Assembly: GCF_002575655.3 (NCBI RefSeq)
Contig: NC_053041.3
Span: 118,698,318-118,762,317, forward strand
DNA: 64,000 nt
DNA from: Aegilops tauschii subsp. strangulata
Taxonomy: Eukaryota; Streptophyta; Magnoliopsida; Poales; Poaceae
Reading direction: 5' to 3'
Under the pieces are notes generated by a model. That model searched no databases. It was not told the origin of the DNA and saw only the letters and a list, made by a program, of their open reading frames with translations. Position numbers and translations under genes: made by a program. Positions 20,042-29,645 of the stretch are shown here, piece after piece (positions within the stretch are counted from its first letter, which is position 1; every line of letters begins with the position of its first letter).

Positions 20042-21327
20042 AATTTTTCTCTAGGAATATATCAAAAATAAACACAGGGAAGCAACAACGCGAGCTATTG
20101 ATCTACAACATAATTTGCAAAATACTATCAGGACTAAGTTCATGATAAATTTAAGTTCAATTAATCATATTACTTAAGAACTCCCACTTAGATAGACATC
20201 CCTCTAATCCTCTAAGTGATCACGTGATCCATATCAACTAAACCATGTCCGATCATCACGTGAGATGGAGTAGTTTCAACGGTGAACATCACTATGTTGA
20301 TCATATCTACTATATGATTCACGCTCGACCTTTCGGTCTCCGTGTTCCGAGGCCATATCTGTTATATGCTAGGCTCGTCAAGCTTAACCTGAGTATTCCG
20401 CGTGTGCAACTGTTTTGCACCCGTCGTATTTGAACGTAGAGCCTATCACACCCGATCATCACGTGGTGTCTCAGCACGAAGAACTTTCGCAACGGTTCAT
20501 ACTCAGGGAGAACACTTATACTTTGATAATTTAGTGAGGGATCATCTTATAATGCTACCGTCAATCAAAGCAAGATAAGATGCATAAAAGGTAAACATCA
20601 TAAGCAATCAATATAAGTGATATGATATGGCCATCATCATCTTGTGCTTGTGATCTCCATCTCCGAAGCACCGTCATGATCACCATCGTCACCGGCGCGA
20701 CACCTTGATCTCCATCGTAGTATCGTTGTCGTCTCGCCAACTATTGCTTCTACGACTATCGCTACCGCTTAGTGATAAAGTAAAGTAATTACAGGGCGAT
20801 TGCATTGCATACAATAAAGCGACAACCATATGGCTCCTGCCAGTTGCCGATAACTCGGTTAAAAAACATGATCATCTCATACAATAAAATTTAGCATCAT
20901 GTCTTGACCATATCACATCACAACATGCCCTGCAAAAACAAGTTAGACGTCCTCTACTTTGTTGTTGCAAGTTTTACGTGGCTACTACGGGCTTAGCAAG
21001 AACTCTTCTCACCTACGCATCAAAACCACAATGATAGTTTGTCAAGTTGGTGTTGTTTTAACCTTCGCAAGGACCGGGCGTAGCCACACTCGGTTCAACT
21101 AAAGTTGGAGAAACTGACACCCGCCAGCCACCTCTGTGCAAAGCACGTCAGAAGAACCAGTCTCGCATAAGCGTACGCGTAATGTTGGTCCAGGCCGCTT
21201 CATCCAACAATACCGCCGAACCAAAGTATGACATGCTGGTAAGCAGTATGACTTATATCGCCCACAACTCACTTGTGTTCTACTCGTGCATATAACATCA
21301 ACGCATAAAACCAGGCTCGGATGCCAC
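20042..21327 (-). other. 5' leader of the Angela-like element
   Basis: A non-coding leader of about 1.29 kb between the primer-binding site (21310-21327) and the gag ATG (20041). CGATCATCACGTG recurs near 20247 and 20453. Long leaders like this are normal in BARE/Angela elements, where they carry dimerisation and packaging signals. No gene seen. Confidence 0.6.
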
Positions 21328-23024
21328 TGTTGGGGAACGTAGTAATTTCAAAAATTTCCTACGCACACGAAAGATCATGGTGATGCATAGCAACGAGAGG
21401 GGAGAGTGTTGTCTACGTACCCTCGTAGACCGTAAACGGAAGCGTTATATGAACGCGGTTGATGTAGTCGTACGTCTTCACGATCCAAGTACCGAAAGCA
21501 CGGCACCTCTGAGTTCTGCACACGTTCGGCTCGGAGACATCCTCGCCTTCTCGATCCAGCAAGAGGGGCGAAGTAGTAGATGAGTTCCGGCAGCACGACA
21601 GCGTGGTGACGGTGTTGGTGAAGAACAATCTTCGCAGGGCTTCGCCTAAGCACTACGAAAATATGACAGAGGATAAACTAGAGGGGACGGGTTTACCGGC
21701 ACACGGCTTGGTGTTTCTTGATCTCTCTTGGGTGCTAGCCCTACCCCTCTATTTATATGTTGAGCCTTGGGGTCGAAACTTGGAGTAAAAGCCTCCACAA
21801 AGTCGGTTTCACCCGAAAGGCAAGAGTCCTTCTCGGACTCCAAGGCCAGACGCCAGGGTTCCCGTCGTCTGGACCCAGACGCCAGGGACCCTGGCGTCTG
21901 GCCCCTGGACTCAAAACTTCCTTTTGTGCTTTCCAAAAACCTCGTGGGCTTTCCCCTTTGGCCCAGATAAAGTGTTCTCGTGCCCAAACATTTCGGGAAA
22001 CATCCGGAACCCCTTCCGATGGATTCCGGAACCTTTCCGGAGATCAAACACTACTATCCACATATCAATCTTTACTTCTGGACCATTCCAGAGTTCCTCG
22101 TCATATCCGTGATCTCATCCAAAACTCCGAACAACATTCGGTCACCAACATACAGAACTCATAGTACTATATCGTCAACGAACGTTAAGCGTGCGGACCC
22201 TACGGGTTCGAGAACTATGTAGACATGACCGAGACACCTCTCTTGTCAATAACCAATAGCGGGACCTGGATGCCCATATTGGCTCCTACATATTCTACGA
22301 AGATCTTTATCGGTCAGACCGCATAACAACATATGTTGTTCCCTTTGTCATCGGTATGTTACTTGCCCGAGATTCGATCGTCGGTATCTCAATACCTAGT
22401 TCAATCTTGTTACCGGCAAGTCTCTTTACTCGTTCTGTAATACATCATCCCGCAACTAACTCATTAGTTGCAATGCTTGCAATGCTTATAGTGATGTGCA
22501 TTACCGAGTGGGCCCAGAGATACCTCTCTGACAATCGGAGTGACAAATCCTAATCTCTAAATACGCCAACCCAACAAGTACCTTCGGAGACACCTGTAGA
22601 GCACCTTTATAATCACCCAGTTACGTTGTGACGTTTGGTAGCACACAAAGTGTTCCTCCGGTAAACGGGAGTTGCATAATCTCATAGTCATAGGAACATG
22701 TATAAGTCATGAAGAAAGCAATAGCAACATACTAAACGATCGAGTGCTAAGCTAACGGAATGGGTCAAGTCAATCACATCATTCTCCTAATGATGTGATC
22801 ACGTTAATCAAATGACAACTCATGTCTATGGCTAGGAAACATAACCATCTTTGATCAACGAGCTAGTCAAGTAGAGGCATAATAGTGACACTCTGTTTGT
22901 CTATGTATTCACACATGTATTATGTTTCCGGTTAATACAATTCTAGCATGAATAATAAACATTTATCATGATATAAGGAAATAAATAATAACTTTATTAT
23001 TGCCTCTAGGGCATATTTCCTTCA
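21328..23024 (-). repeat. 5' LTR of the Angela/BARE-like element
   Basis: 1697 bp, same ends as 12821-14529. The minus-strand TATA box TATAAATAG is at 21749-21757. Sequence differences from the 3' LTR are scattered and few, so the insertion looks fairly recent relative to the degenerate internal region. Confidence 0.95.
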
Positions 23025-23029
23025 GTCCG

Positions 23030-25585
23030 ATGTGCAATGCTTCTCGATATAAGAAAGCCGGAAGAAATCTCCCCAGAAAGTTGTATGGTACTTACCGATC
23101 ACTCCCCGTCTCCAGCGGTATTTCATAGATCCCAAGGAAGCAAAGCTCATGCGTTGGCACGCGGAGAGGAGGAAGCCCGACGATGGAGATGATCCGAAGC
23201 TGAGACACATCAAGTATGGAAGCTAGTGGAGAGCGTTCAACGGCGAATATCGGTATTTCGAATGTGATGCAAGGAACATCGTGCTAGGCGCGTGTACCGA
23301 TGGCTTGAGTCCGTTTGGCAACCAAAACACCAACCATAGCACATGGCCCGTGTTTGTATGGATGTACAACCTCCCCCCTGGTTGTGCATGAAGTTGAAGT
23401 ACATACACATGAACATGCTGATTCAAGGGCCGAAACAACTGGGAAATAATATTAATATGTATCTGGGGCTACTTCAAGAGGAGTTAGACACGTTATGGAA
23501 AACACCGGCCAAGACATGGGACGCCAGCAAAGGCGCGTATTTCTATATGAGAGCCGCGCTGATCATGACGGTGCACGACTATCTCGGTTACGGATATGTC
23601 GCAGGCCAGGTGTGCCATGGATATTGCGGATGCACGCGGTGCATGGATGATACAACGTCTCAGCAGCTAACGTCAAGGAAAGATGGCGGGTCTGGGAAAA
23701 TCGTGTACATGGGGCATCAAAGATGGCTCGAGAAGGACGACCCATGGAGAAACTGTGAGATCTATTCAATGGTGAGGCTGAGCATTGAGGACCTCCACGT
23801 AAGCGGAGCGACGCCGAAATCGATGAGCTGTTGAAAAACTGGGAACAGTGCCCTGCGCCGGGAAAGACGATGAAGAAGGCGCCGGAGCCGCTGCTGAAGG
23901 TATGGAAGACGAGGTCTGTTTTCTGGGACTTGGAGTACTGGCACAAACTCGACACACCTCATTGCCTTGATCAAATGCATATATGTAAGAATGTCCTTGA
24001 GAGGTTGCTTGCGACACTGATGAACATGCCGGATAAGACCAAGGATGGGCCGAAGGCAAGAAAAGACTTGCAAGATTTGAAAATCAGGGAAGATCTGTAC
24101 ATGCCGCCCCGTAAAAAGTCAGAGGAGGCAGAGACAGAGACAGAGGCACGGGAGAAGAAGGGAAAAAAGTAAAGGAAGAGGATTATTGCCCCCCTTCTTA
24201 CTTCACCTTAAGTCCGGCTGAGATCGATCAATTCTTCAAGTGCCTTACCGGAGTCAAAGTTAGTTCTGGTTACTGTGGCAAGATAAGCAGATATCTAGAC
24301 ACGCAGAAGAAAATGTTCAGGGGGATGAAGTCCCATGACTGTCATGTGATGATGACACAGATACTACCTGTTGCCCTTAGAGGGATAATGGACAAGCACG
24401 CCCGTGACACGCTTATCGGTCTCTGCAACTTTTTCGACGTTATCTCTCGAAAGTCGATTAGTGTGAATCAGCTCCGAAGGCTACAGGAAGAGATTATTAT
24501 GATACTAAATGAGCTTGAGATGTACTTCCCGCCCGCGTTCTTTGACGTCATGGTGCACCTGTGTGTCCATATTGTGGACGACATAATAGACCTGGGGCCA
24601 TCATTCCTGCACAACATGATGCCGTTTGAGAGGATGAATGGGATCATCAAAGGATTCGTTTGTAACATGTTCCGTCCGGATGGAAGCATCGTCCAGGGCT
24701 ATCTGACACAAGAGTGCATCTCTTTCTGCGAGAATTTTCTATATGGTGCAGACCAGCCACCAGGTGTTGGTTTGCCCGTTAACAAGCACAATGGGAGGCT
24801 CGAAGGAGAAGGTCACTCCAACGGTCGCAGGGAACTGCACGTGGCCTACTCAGATCGACGCAACGACTTTGACAAAGCAAACTTGGTTGTGCTACAACAC
24901 CTAGACCAGGTAGATCCTTTCGCGACACTTCCTTTCGCGGCATTGCACAAAGAAACTATCGCAAAGAAGTATCGTGACCGGGTGGTATGCAGGACGGACG
25001 CCGAAGTTACTAGAGAGCACAACTCCACTTTCCTGCATTGGTTCAAAGAGCATATTATTGCTAATCCCCCAGAAGAGGGCTCTAAGGACGAATTACTCAT
25101 ATACGCCTTAGCACATGGCCCCTCGCCCAACCTCGTCACCTACCAGGATTACGATATCAACGGATACAAGTTCTACACAGAGGCCAAAGATATGGACAGT
25201 GATGATCAGAACTCAGGGGTGACGATGGAATGGATGACCGGCAGCGATAACGGCGCAACTGAGAGATTTTGCGGAAGGGTTGAGGAGATCTGGGAGCTTG
25301 ACTACTCTGGACTGCACAACGCGACGATGTTCCGTGTCAGATGGGCTAAGAATGTCGAAAGACAAAACCGGTATTTCAGTACCATGACTATACCCGACGC
25401 CAAGAGCACTAACCGTGAACGCTATCGCAAAAAATGAGCCATGGGTACACGCTAAGCACGTGACACAATGCTTCTTCAAAACCGACCCGTGCAATCCCAG
25501 CTGTGTTGTCGTGAGGAGAGGCAAAAGGAACATCATTGGAATGGATGGAGTCACCAACGAGGAAGACTACAATGAGGGAAGATGA
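23030..25585 (+). pseudogene. CACTA-2 tnp2 transposase, 3' part (tnp2, DUF4218, DUF4216)
   Basis: The continuation of 11933-12820. Readable segments in order: PKEAKLMRWHAERRKPDD, then an in-frame TAG near 23224; NTNHSTWPVFVWMYNLPP (one-base shift in the C-run near 23375); YIHMNMLIQGPKQLGNNI and KGAYFYMRAALIMTVHDY, the tnp2 core. A shift follows near 23752. Then come FWDLEYWHKLDTPHCLDQMH and KTKDGPKARKDLQDL. From 24180 the frame is open to 25437 and carries DUF4218 (ILPVALRGIMDKHARDTLIG, MPFERMNGIIKGFVCNMFRP). It then carries DUF4216 (RVEEIWELDYSG, FRVRWAKNVE). A one-base insertion in the A-run at 25428-25433 ends this frame early; the true tail (HAKHVTQCFFKTDP) continues in another frame to a stop near 25585. 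Confidence 0.92.
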
Positions 25586-25997
25586 CAATGACGTCAAAAG
25601 AAGAATCAATACTACATTACCTAAGAAAGATCGTACTCCATGGAAAAGGGAAAGACACAATGAGGGGATCAATTATTCTTCAACGAACAAGAAGGGAAAG
25701 AAGCTCACTCAAAAACGAAAACGTCGACGCTGAGGAACCGTTATCGGTCAAATGATGTAATATATATGTTCCTATTTTGTGTACACACTTAACCATTATG
25801 CATGGGTCAAATGAAATAATATATATGTTCCTATTTTGTATACATACTTAATCGTCAAATGATGCAATATATATCGCCTTAGATATATACATTGTATCAC
25901 CTTCCCTTCGTTTACTGCTCCCCGGAAAAAAGGAAAAGAAAAGAAAAGAAAAAGAAGAAAAGAAAAGGGAGAGAAAATAAAGGAAAATAAAATAGAA
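25586..25997. other. 3' non-coding DNA of CACTA-2 with purine-rich tract
   Basis: Bases 25740-25880 hold three near-repeats of TCAAATGATGTAATATATATGTTCCTATTTTGT type. Bases 25925-26000 are almost purely A and G (AAAAGAAAAG units). No reading frame of interest. Confidence 0.6.
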
Positions 25998-26208
25998 GAA
26001 ACAAACAGGAAAACTGCTATAGGTACTAGTTATAGCAGTAGCGCTTTTCTGAAAAAGAGCTATAGCTAGTCAAGGTAGCAGTAGCGCTGTCTGGGGAAAC
26101 ACACTATAGCTACCTGTGATAGCAGCAACGCTTTTTGGCTAAACGCGCTATAGCTAACTTAGCTATAGCGCGTTTTGCCGGAACGCGCTACTACTATCTT
26201 GACTTAAC
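25998..26208. repeat. CACTA-type subterminal repeats
   Basis: Seven or more copies of TATAGCAGTAGCGC, GCGCTATAGCTA and related units in both orientations, the same family as at 9804-10120. They could be the 3' subterminal array of CACTA-2, the 5' array of a third CACTA, or a junction of both, since no terminal ...TAGTG or CACTA... is present. Confidence 0.8.
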
Positions 26209-26606
26209 CCCCCAAATCCCCACTCTCTGCTTCTTCCCGCCTCTGCTTCTTCCCCCAAATCCCCAGTCTCTCTTCCCCCCTAGTCGCAGCCGGAGCCCTG
26301 CCCTCGCCGCGCCCCTGCGCTCGCCCTCGACCCCGGCGCTCGCCCTCCACCCCCAACCCCGGCGACCTCGCCCTCGCCCCGGACCCTGGCCCCAGTGCTC
26401 GCCCCCATCTCCCTGTCCCCGGCGACCCTCGGTGCCGTGCCGTCTCCCACGACCCCGCCTTGCCTCGGTGCCGCGCTATCTCCCCCGACCCCATCTCTCT
26501 CTCTCCTCCCCTCTTCTCTGCTATTTAGTGCTAGTTAGTATGAATACTAGGCTATTTTTTAGTGTAAGAAAAAACATATGATTATATAGGTTTCTTGCAT
26601 TTTTTT

Positions 26607-26918
26607 AGTTAAAGCAATTGTTGCTATTTAAATTTTATAGTGCTAGTTAGTTAATTAGAATTAGTATGAAACCTAGGACAGATTAGTTAAAGATCCTGTT
26701 GCTATTTAAATTTTTTTAGTTAAAGCAATTGTTGCTATTTAAAAAACCGAATTTGAAGTGGACAGATTAGTTAAAGCAATTGTTGCTATTTAATTTTTTT
26801 AGTTAAAGCAATTGTTGCTATTTAAGAAAACATAATTTGAAGTGGACAGATTAGTTGAAGCAACTGTTGCTATTTAAATTTTTTGGTTAAAGCAATTGTT
26901 GCTATTTTTTAGTTTCAA
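26607..26918. repeat. Seven irregular copies of an AT-rich unit
   Basis: AGTTAAAGCAATTGTTGCTA with its TTTAAA tail recurs near 26607, 26685, 26719, 26770, 26803, 26855 and 26887. Two longer versions add GAATTTGAAGTGGACAGATT. From 27020 to 27125 a second short theme, TTGGACATGTCAT, occurs about seven times. Probably intronic DNA of the CACTA-3 fragment. Confidence 0.85.
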
Positions 26919-27157
26919 ATTTAGGTAGGCTGAATTTAGTTTAGAATATTGTGAAGAAAAATGACTTCTTGCATTTTTTCTTCATGTTCTATATTTTTCT
27001 TCCTTTTATATGCAAATTTGAAGTGGACATATGATATGTGGACATGTCATTTGGACATGTCATATTTGGAATTTGGACATGTCATTTGGACATGTGATGT
27101 TTTGGACATGTCATATTTGGAAAATGATGATTATGTGCAGGGTAAATGATCCGAGTG

Positions 27158-27340
27158 GCCTATGTTTCGCCGGAATGTTGATTCATTTCCGTTCCGGTGA
27201 ATTTCAGGCGCCCGATATGTCCACTTTTAGCAAAGGTCATGCCGAATTTTTTCGTGAATTTTGGCATGACTTGTGCTAGAAAGTAGGCATATCGAGTGCC
27301 GGGATTTGCTGGGAAACGACATTCCGGCAAACATAGATCT
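27158..27340. repeat. Long hairpin in the CACTA-3 fragment
   Basis: The 5' arm CTATGTTTCGCCGGAATGTT... pairs with the 3' arm ...ACATTCCGGCAAACATAG. An inner stem pairs GATATGTCCACTTTTAGCA with the region 27265-27292, closing near TCATGCC/GGCATGA. Together they make a nearly continuous stem of about 85 bp with few mismatches. Same family as 909-1092. Confidence 0.82.
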
Positions 27341-27480
27341 TTTTTTTATGTCATTTCTCATTTTTTATAGTTTTAGAATTAAACGAGGAGACTTAACCAT
27401 AGGAAACTTGTCAAACAACGAAGAAACCGGTCCCTCTGACCATGATACAGGCGAGATGGATTATGAGGGTGAACAATAGT

Positions 27481-28221
27481 ACCTTGACTTTTTTTCTGGT
27501 GAAAGCAAATTTGTGCCTAGACGAGAAGTAAATATGTGCTTCTTGTGAAAGTATAGTTTTTTTCAAGAAGTACAGTTGTGCTTCTCACAAAAACACATAT
27601 ATGCCACGAGAAACAAATCAGTGTCTCTGATGGAAGCATGGATTTTTTCCCCTTTTCTGAAAAGCATAGATGTGCTTCTTGCGAAAGCAAATATGTGCCT
27701 CCATGAAGCATAAATTTTCCCCTTTTCTGAGAAGCACGGTTGTGCCTTTCACGGAAACATAAACTTTTTCACGCAAAAAAACATCTGTGTTTTTCTCAGC
27801 AAAACATGGGGAGGACCTAGTGAAAATCAAAAGGCCAAAAGGACCGGGAAAAACTATATAAAATGCGTAAGAAAAACAAACGAAATTCAGAGGGAGCACC
27901 AAACATGCGACATCTGGCGCGCACCGCTTGACGTGCTCCCAAGGCACCAAAAGTGTCCCTTGGAGGCCTCAACAAGGGTAACTTCCAGTTAGTTGCCCAA
28001 AAAAAACTCATCTCTCTTTGTGTTTTTTTATTAAAACTCTCAAATTATGACAACTAATAACATATAATAAAATGTGACACCTGTCACCATCAGAAAAGAC
28101 CTGATAACTTTTGCTAAAGGTACGCCTTAATCTGCGATTTCGCCGTCGCCTCGTATTGTATCAATCCGACTCGTTTTGTGAGAGTACGATTTCTTGACGG
28201 AACGGACTCGTCGTGTGAAGC
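27481..28221. other. Degenerate repeat and presumed promoter region of the dioxygenase gene
   Basis: Bases 27500-27800 consist of many diverged copies of a theme around GTGCTTCTCACGAAAGCAC, on both strands, a type of low-copy repeat I associate with Triticeae intergenic DNA. Bases 27960-28221 are unique-looking. ACATATAATAAAATG near 28058 is a weak TATA candidate about 330 bp before the coding start. I see no other motif I can defend. Confidence 0.4.
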
Positions 28222-28389
28222 ATGGGCTCGCCGGCTCGTGGGCCGAAAAAGAGGGCCACATCTTTAAGCTTTGGGATGTCCGTGAAGCATTTCGGATACA
28301 TCGCATTTGTCTCCTCTCCCGAGCTCCTGTGCTCCCCTGCTCACCTACCAGTCCCGTCTTCCCAAGATTTCCAGATCAAGCAGAGAGCC

Positions 28390-29645
28390 ATGGCGAACCT
28401 CCTCTCCTCGGCCCCGATCCACGCGTCGCTCCCGGACTGCTTCGTCTTCCCGCCCGATCAGCGCCCGCCGGCCTCCTCTCAGGCCGTCTCCCTCCCGGTC
28501 ATCGACCTCTCTCGCGGCCGCGACGAGGTCCGCCGCGCCGTCCTCGACGCCGGCAAGGAGCTCGGGTTCTTCCAGGCCAGTCCAAACTCACAGATCCCTT
28601 TCAATTATATACTTCATCTCTCGGTATTTCGTGGTCAAAGCACCTGACCGGCTGACCGCCGCGCGGTGATGTGTGCAGGTGGTCAACCACGGCGTCTCTG
28701 CGGAGGCGATACGGGACATGGAGGCGGTGTGCGCGGAGTTCTTCCGGCTCCCTGCGGAGGAGAAGGCGGCCTTCTACTCGGAGGACACGGACAAGCCCAA
28801 CCGGCTCTTCTCCAGCACCACCTACGAGCTCGGCGATGAGAAGTACTGGCGGGACTGCCTCCGCCTCGCTTGCGGCTCGCCCGTCGGCGACACCAAGAAC
28901 AACTGGCCCGACAAGCCCAAAAAGCTCCGGTAAATTCACGATGCCAACTCAATCATATGATACCCGATTTTTTTTTTTTGATTTGACTAATTTTTTGTGT
29001 TGACTGCAGCGAGGTGGTGGAGAAGTTCGTGGAGCCGACGAGAGGCGTGGGGATGGAGCTGCTGCGGCTGCTGTGCGAGGGCATGGGGCTCCGTCCGGAC
29101 TACTTCGAAGGGGACCTCACCGGCGGCGACGTGATCATCAACGTTAACCACTACCCGCCGTGCCCTGCCCCGGGCCTGACGCTCGGCCTGCCGCCCCACT
29201 GCGACCGGAACCTCATCACTCTCCTGCTCCAGAGCACCGTGCCCGGCCTCCAGGTCTCCTACAAGGGCGACTGGATCAACGTCGAGTCCGTGCCCAACGC
29301 CTTCGTCGTCAACTTCGGCCACCTGCTCGAGGCATCCATCCATTGATCACTTCCCCCTTTCCCTCAGATTGCTCATTTTTCAATGTGGGATTAATGATGC
29401 AGATTGCGACCAACGGGGTTTTGAAGAGCATCGAGCACCGGGCGATGACCAACGCCGCGCTGGCACGGACGTCGGTGGCGACGTTCATCATGCCGGCCGC
29501 GGACATCCCCATCGGCCCAGCGGAGGAGCTCGTCGGCGAGGGCAACCCGCCGCGCTACCGCACTGTCACTTTCGACGAGTTCATGCGCGTGTACAAGACC
29601 GTCGGCGCGCGGAGGGAGAGCGTGGAGAAGGCCTTCAAGCTTTAG
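28390..29645 (+). CDS. 2-oxoglutarate/Fe(II) dioxygenase, IDS2/IDS3-like (four exons)
   Basis: Exons 28390-28575, 28679-28929, 29010-29331 and 29403-29645 encode 333 residues. DIOX_N domain: SLPVIDLSRG (about 34-43) and GFFQVVNHGV (59-67). Catalytic domain: metal ligands His209 and Asp211 (PPHCDRN) and His265 (SIEHRA), with the 2OG-binding Arg275-x-Ser277 (RTS). All key residues are present and the length is normal for the plant DOXC class. The sequence strongly resembles, from memory, the iron-deficiency-induced grass proteins IDS2/IDS3 that hydroxylate mugineic-acid phytosiderophores. The substrate here is not proven. Intron 2 is GT-AG; introns 1 (CAG|GCCAGT) and 3 (GAG|GCATCC) need GC donors. 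MANLL was chosen as start by family length, though the frame is open upstream to an ATG at 28222. A dead copy lies at 6197-6704. Probably cytosolic; no signal peptide is seen. Confidence 0.85.

Larger units (their letters stand above)
12821..23024 (-). mobile_element. Angela/BARE-like Copia LTR retrotransposon
   Basis: The LTRs are 12821-14529 and 21328-23024 (1709 and 1697 bp), bounded by TGTTGGGG...TTCCTTCA on this strand; on the minus strand they read TGAAGGAAATATGCCC...CCCCAACA. The target duplication GTCCG occurs at 12816-12820 and 23025-23029. Next to the upper LTR, ACCAGGCTCGGATGCCAC (21310-21327) is the reverse complement of a tRNA-Met-type primer-binding site. Next to the lower LTR, GTCTCCCACT is the complement of a polypurine tract. 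The element is therefore transcribed right to left. Its gag-pol is degenerate, and a solo LTR interrupts the RT region. Confidence 0.95.
9804..26208 (+). mobile_element. CACTA-2 DNA transposon with split tnp2 gene; right terminus missing
   Basis: The left terminus CACTACTAGGGAAAA starts at 9804. Subterminal repeats (to 10120 and again 11223-11240), a CT-rich leader, one arm of the conserved hairpin, and a tnp2-type transposase gene in two parts (11933-12820 and 23030-25585) follow. The gene is split by an Angela-like Copia element; removing that element and one GTCCG restores continuity. Subterminal-type repeats reappear at 25998-26200, but no ...TAGTAGTG right end follows. The sequence runs instead into CT-rich DNA that looks like the 5' part of another CACTA. 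The right boundary is therefore approximate. Confidence 0.8.
26209..27480 (+). mobile_element. CACTA-3 fragment, 5' part only
   Basis: Repeats the order found at the left of CACTA-2: CT-rich tract (26209-26520), AT-rich stretch with repeats, then the conserved hairpin (27158-27340). A short open stretch follows (EETGPSDHDTGEMDYEGEQ, ending near 27479). That stretch is preceded by TTTTTTATAG, a plausible acceptor, and looks like the first coding exon of a CACTA transposase. Nothing further of the element is found, so it is truncated before 27500. Confidence 0.6.

Noticed and set aside
26135..26581. Pro/Arg-rich frame in the CT-rich tract
   Set aside because: A by-product of CT-rich sequence, with the same kind of tract in CACTA-2; no domain.
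28050..28075. TATA box for the dioxygenase gene at ACATATAATAAAATG
   Set aside because: Too far from the coding start and in a generally AT-rich stretch; mentioned only as a weak candidate within the promoter region.
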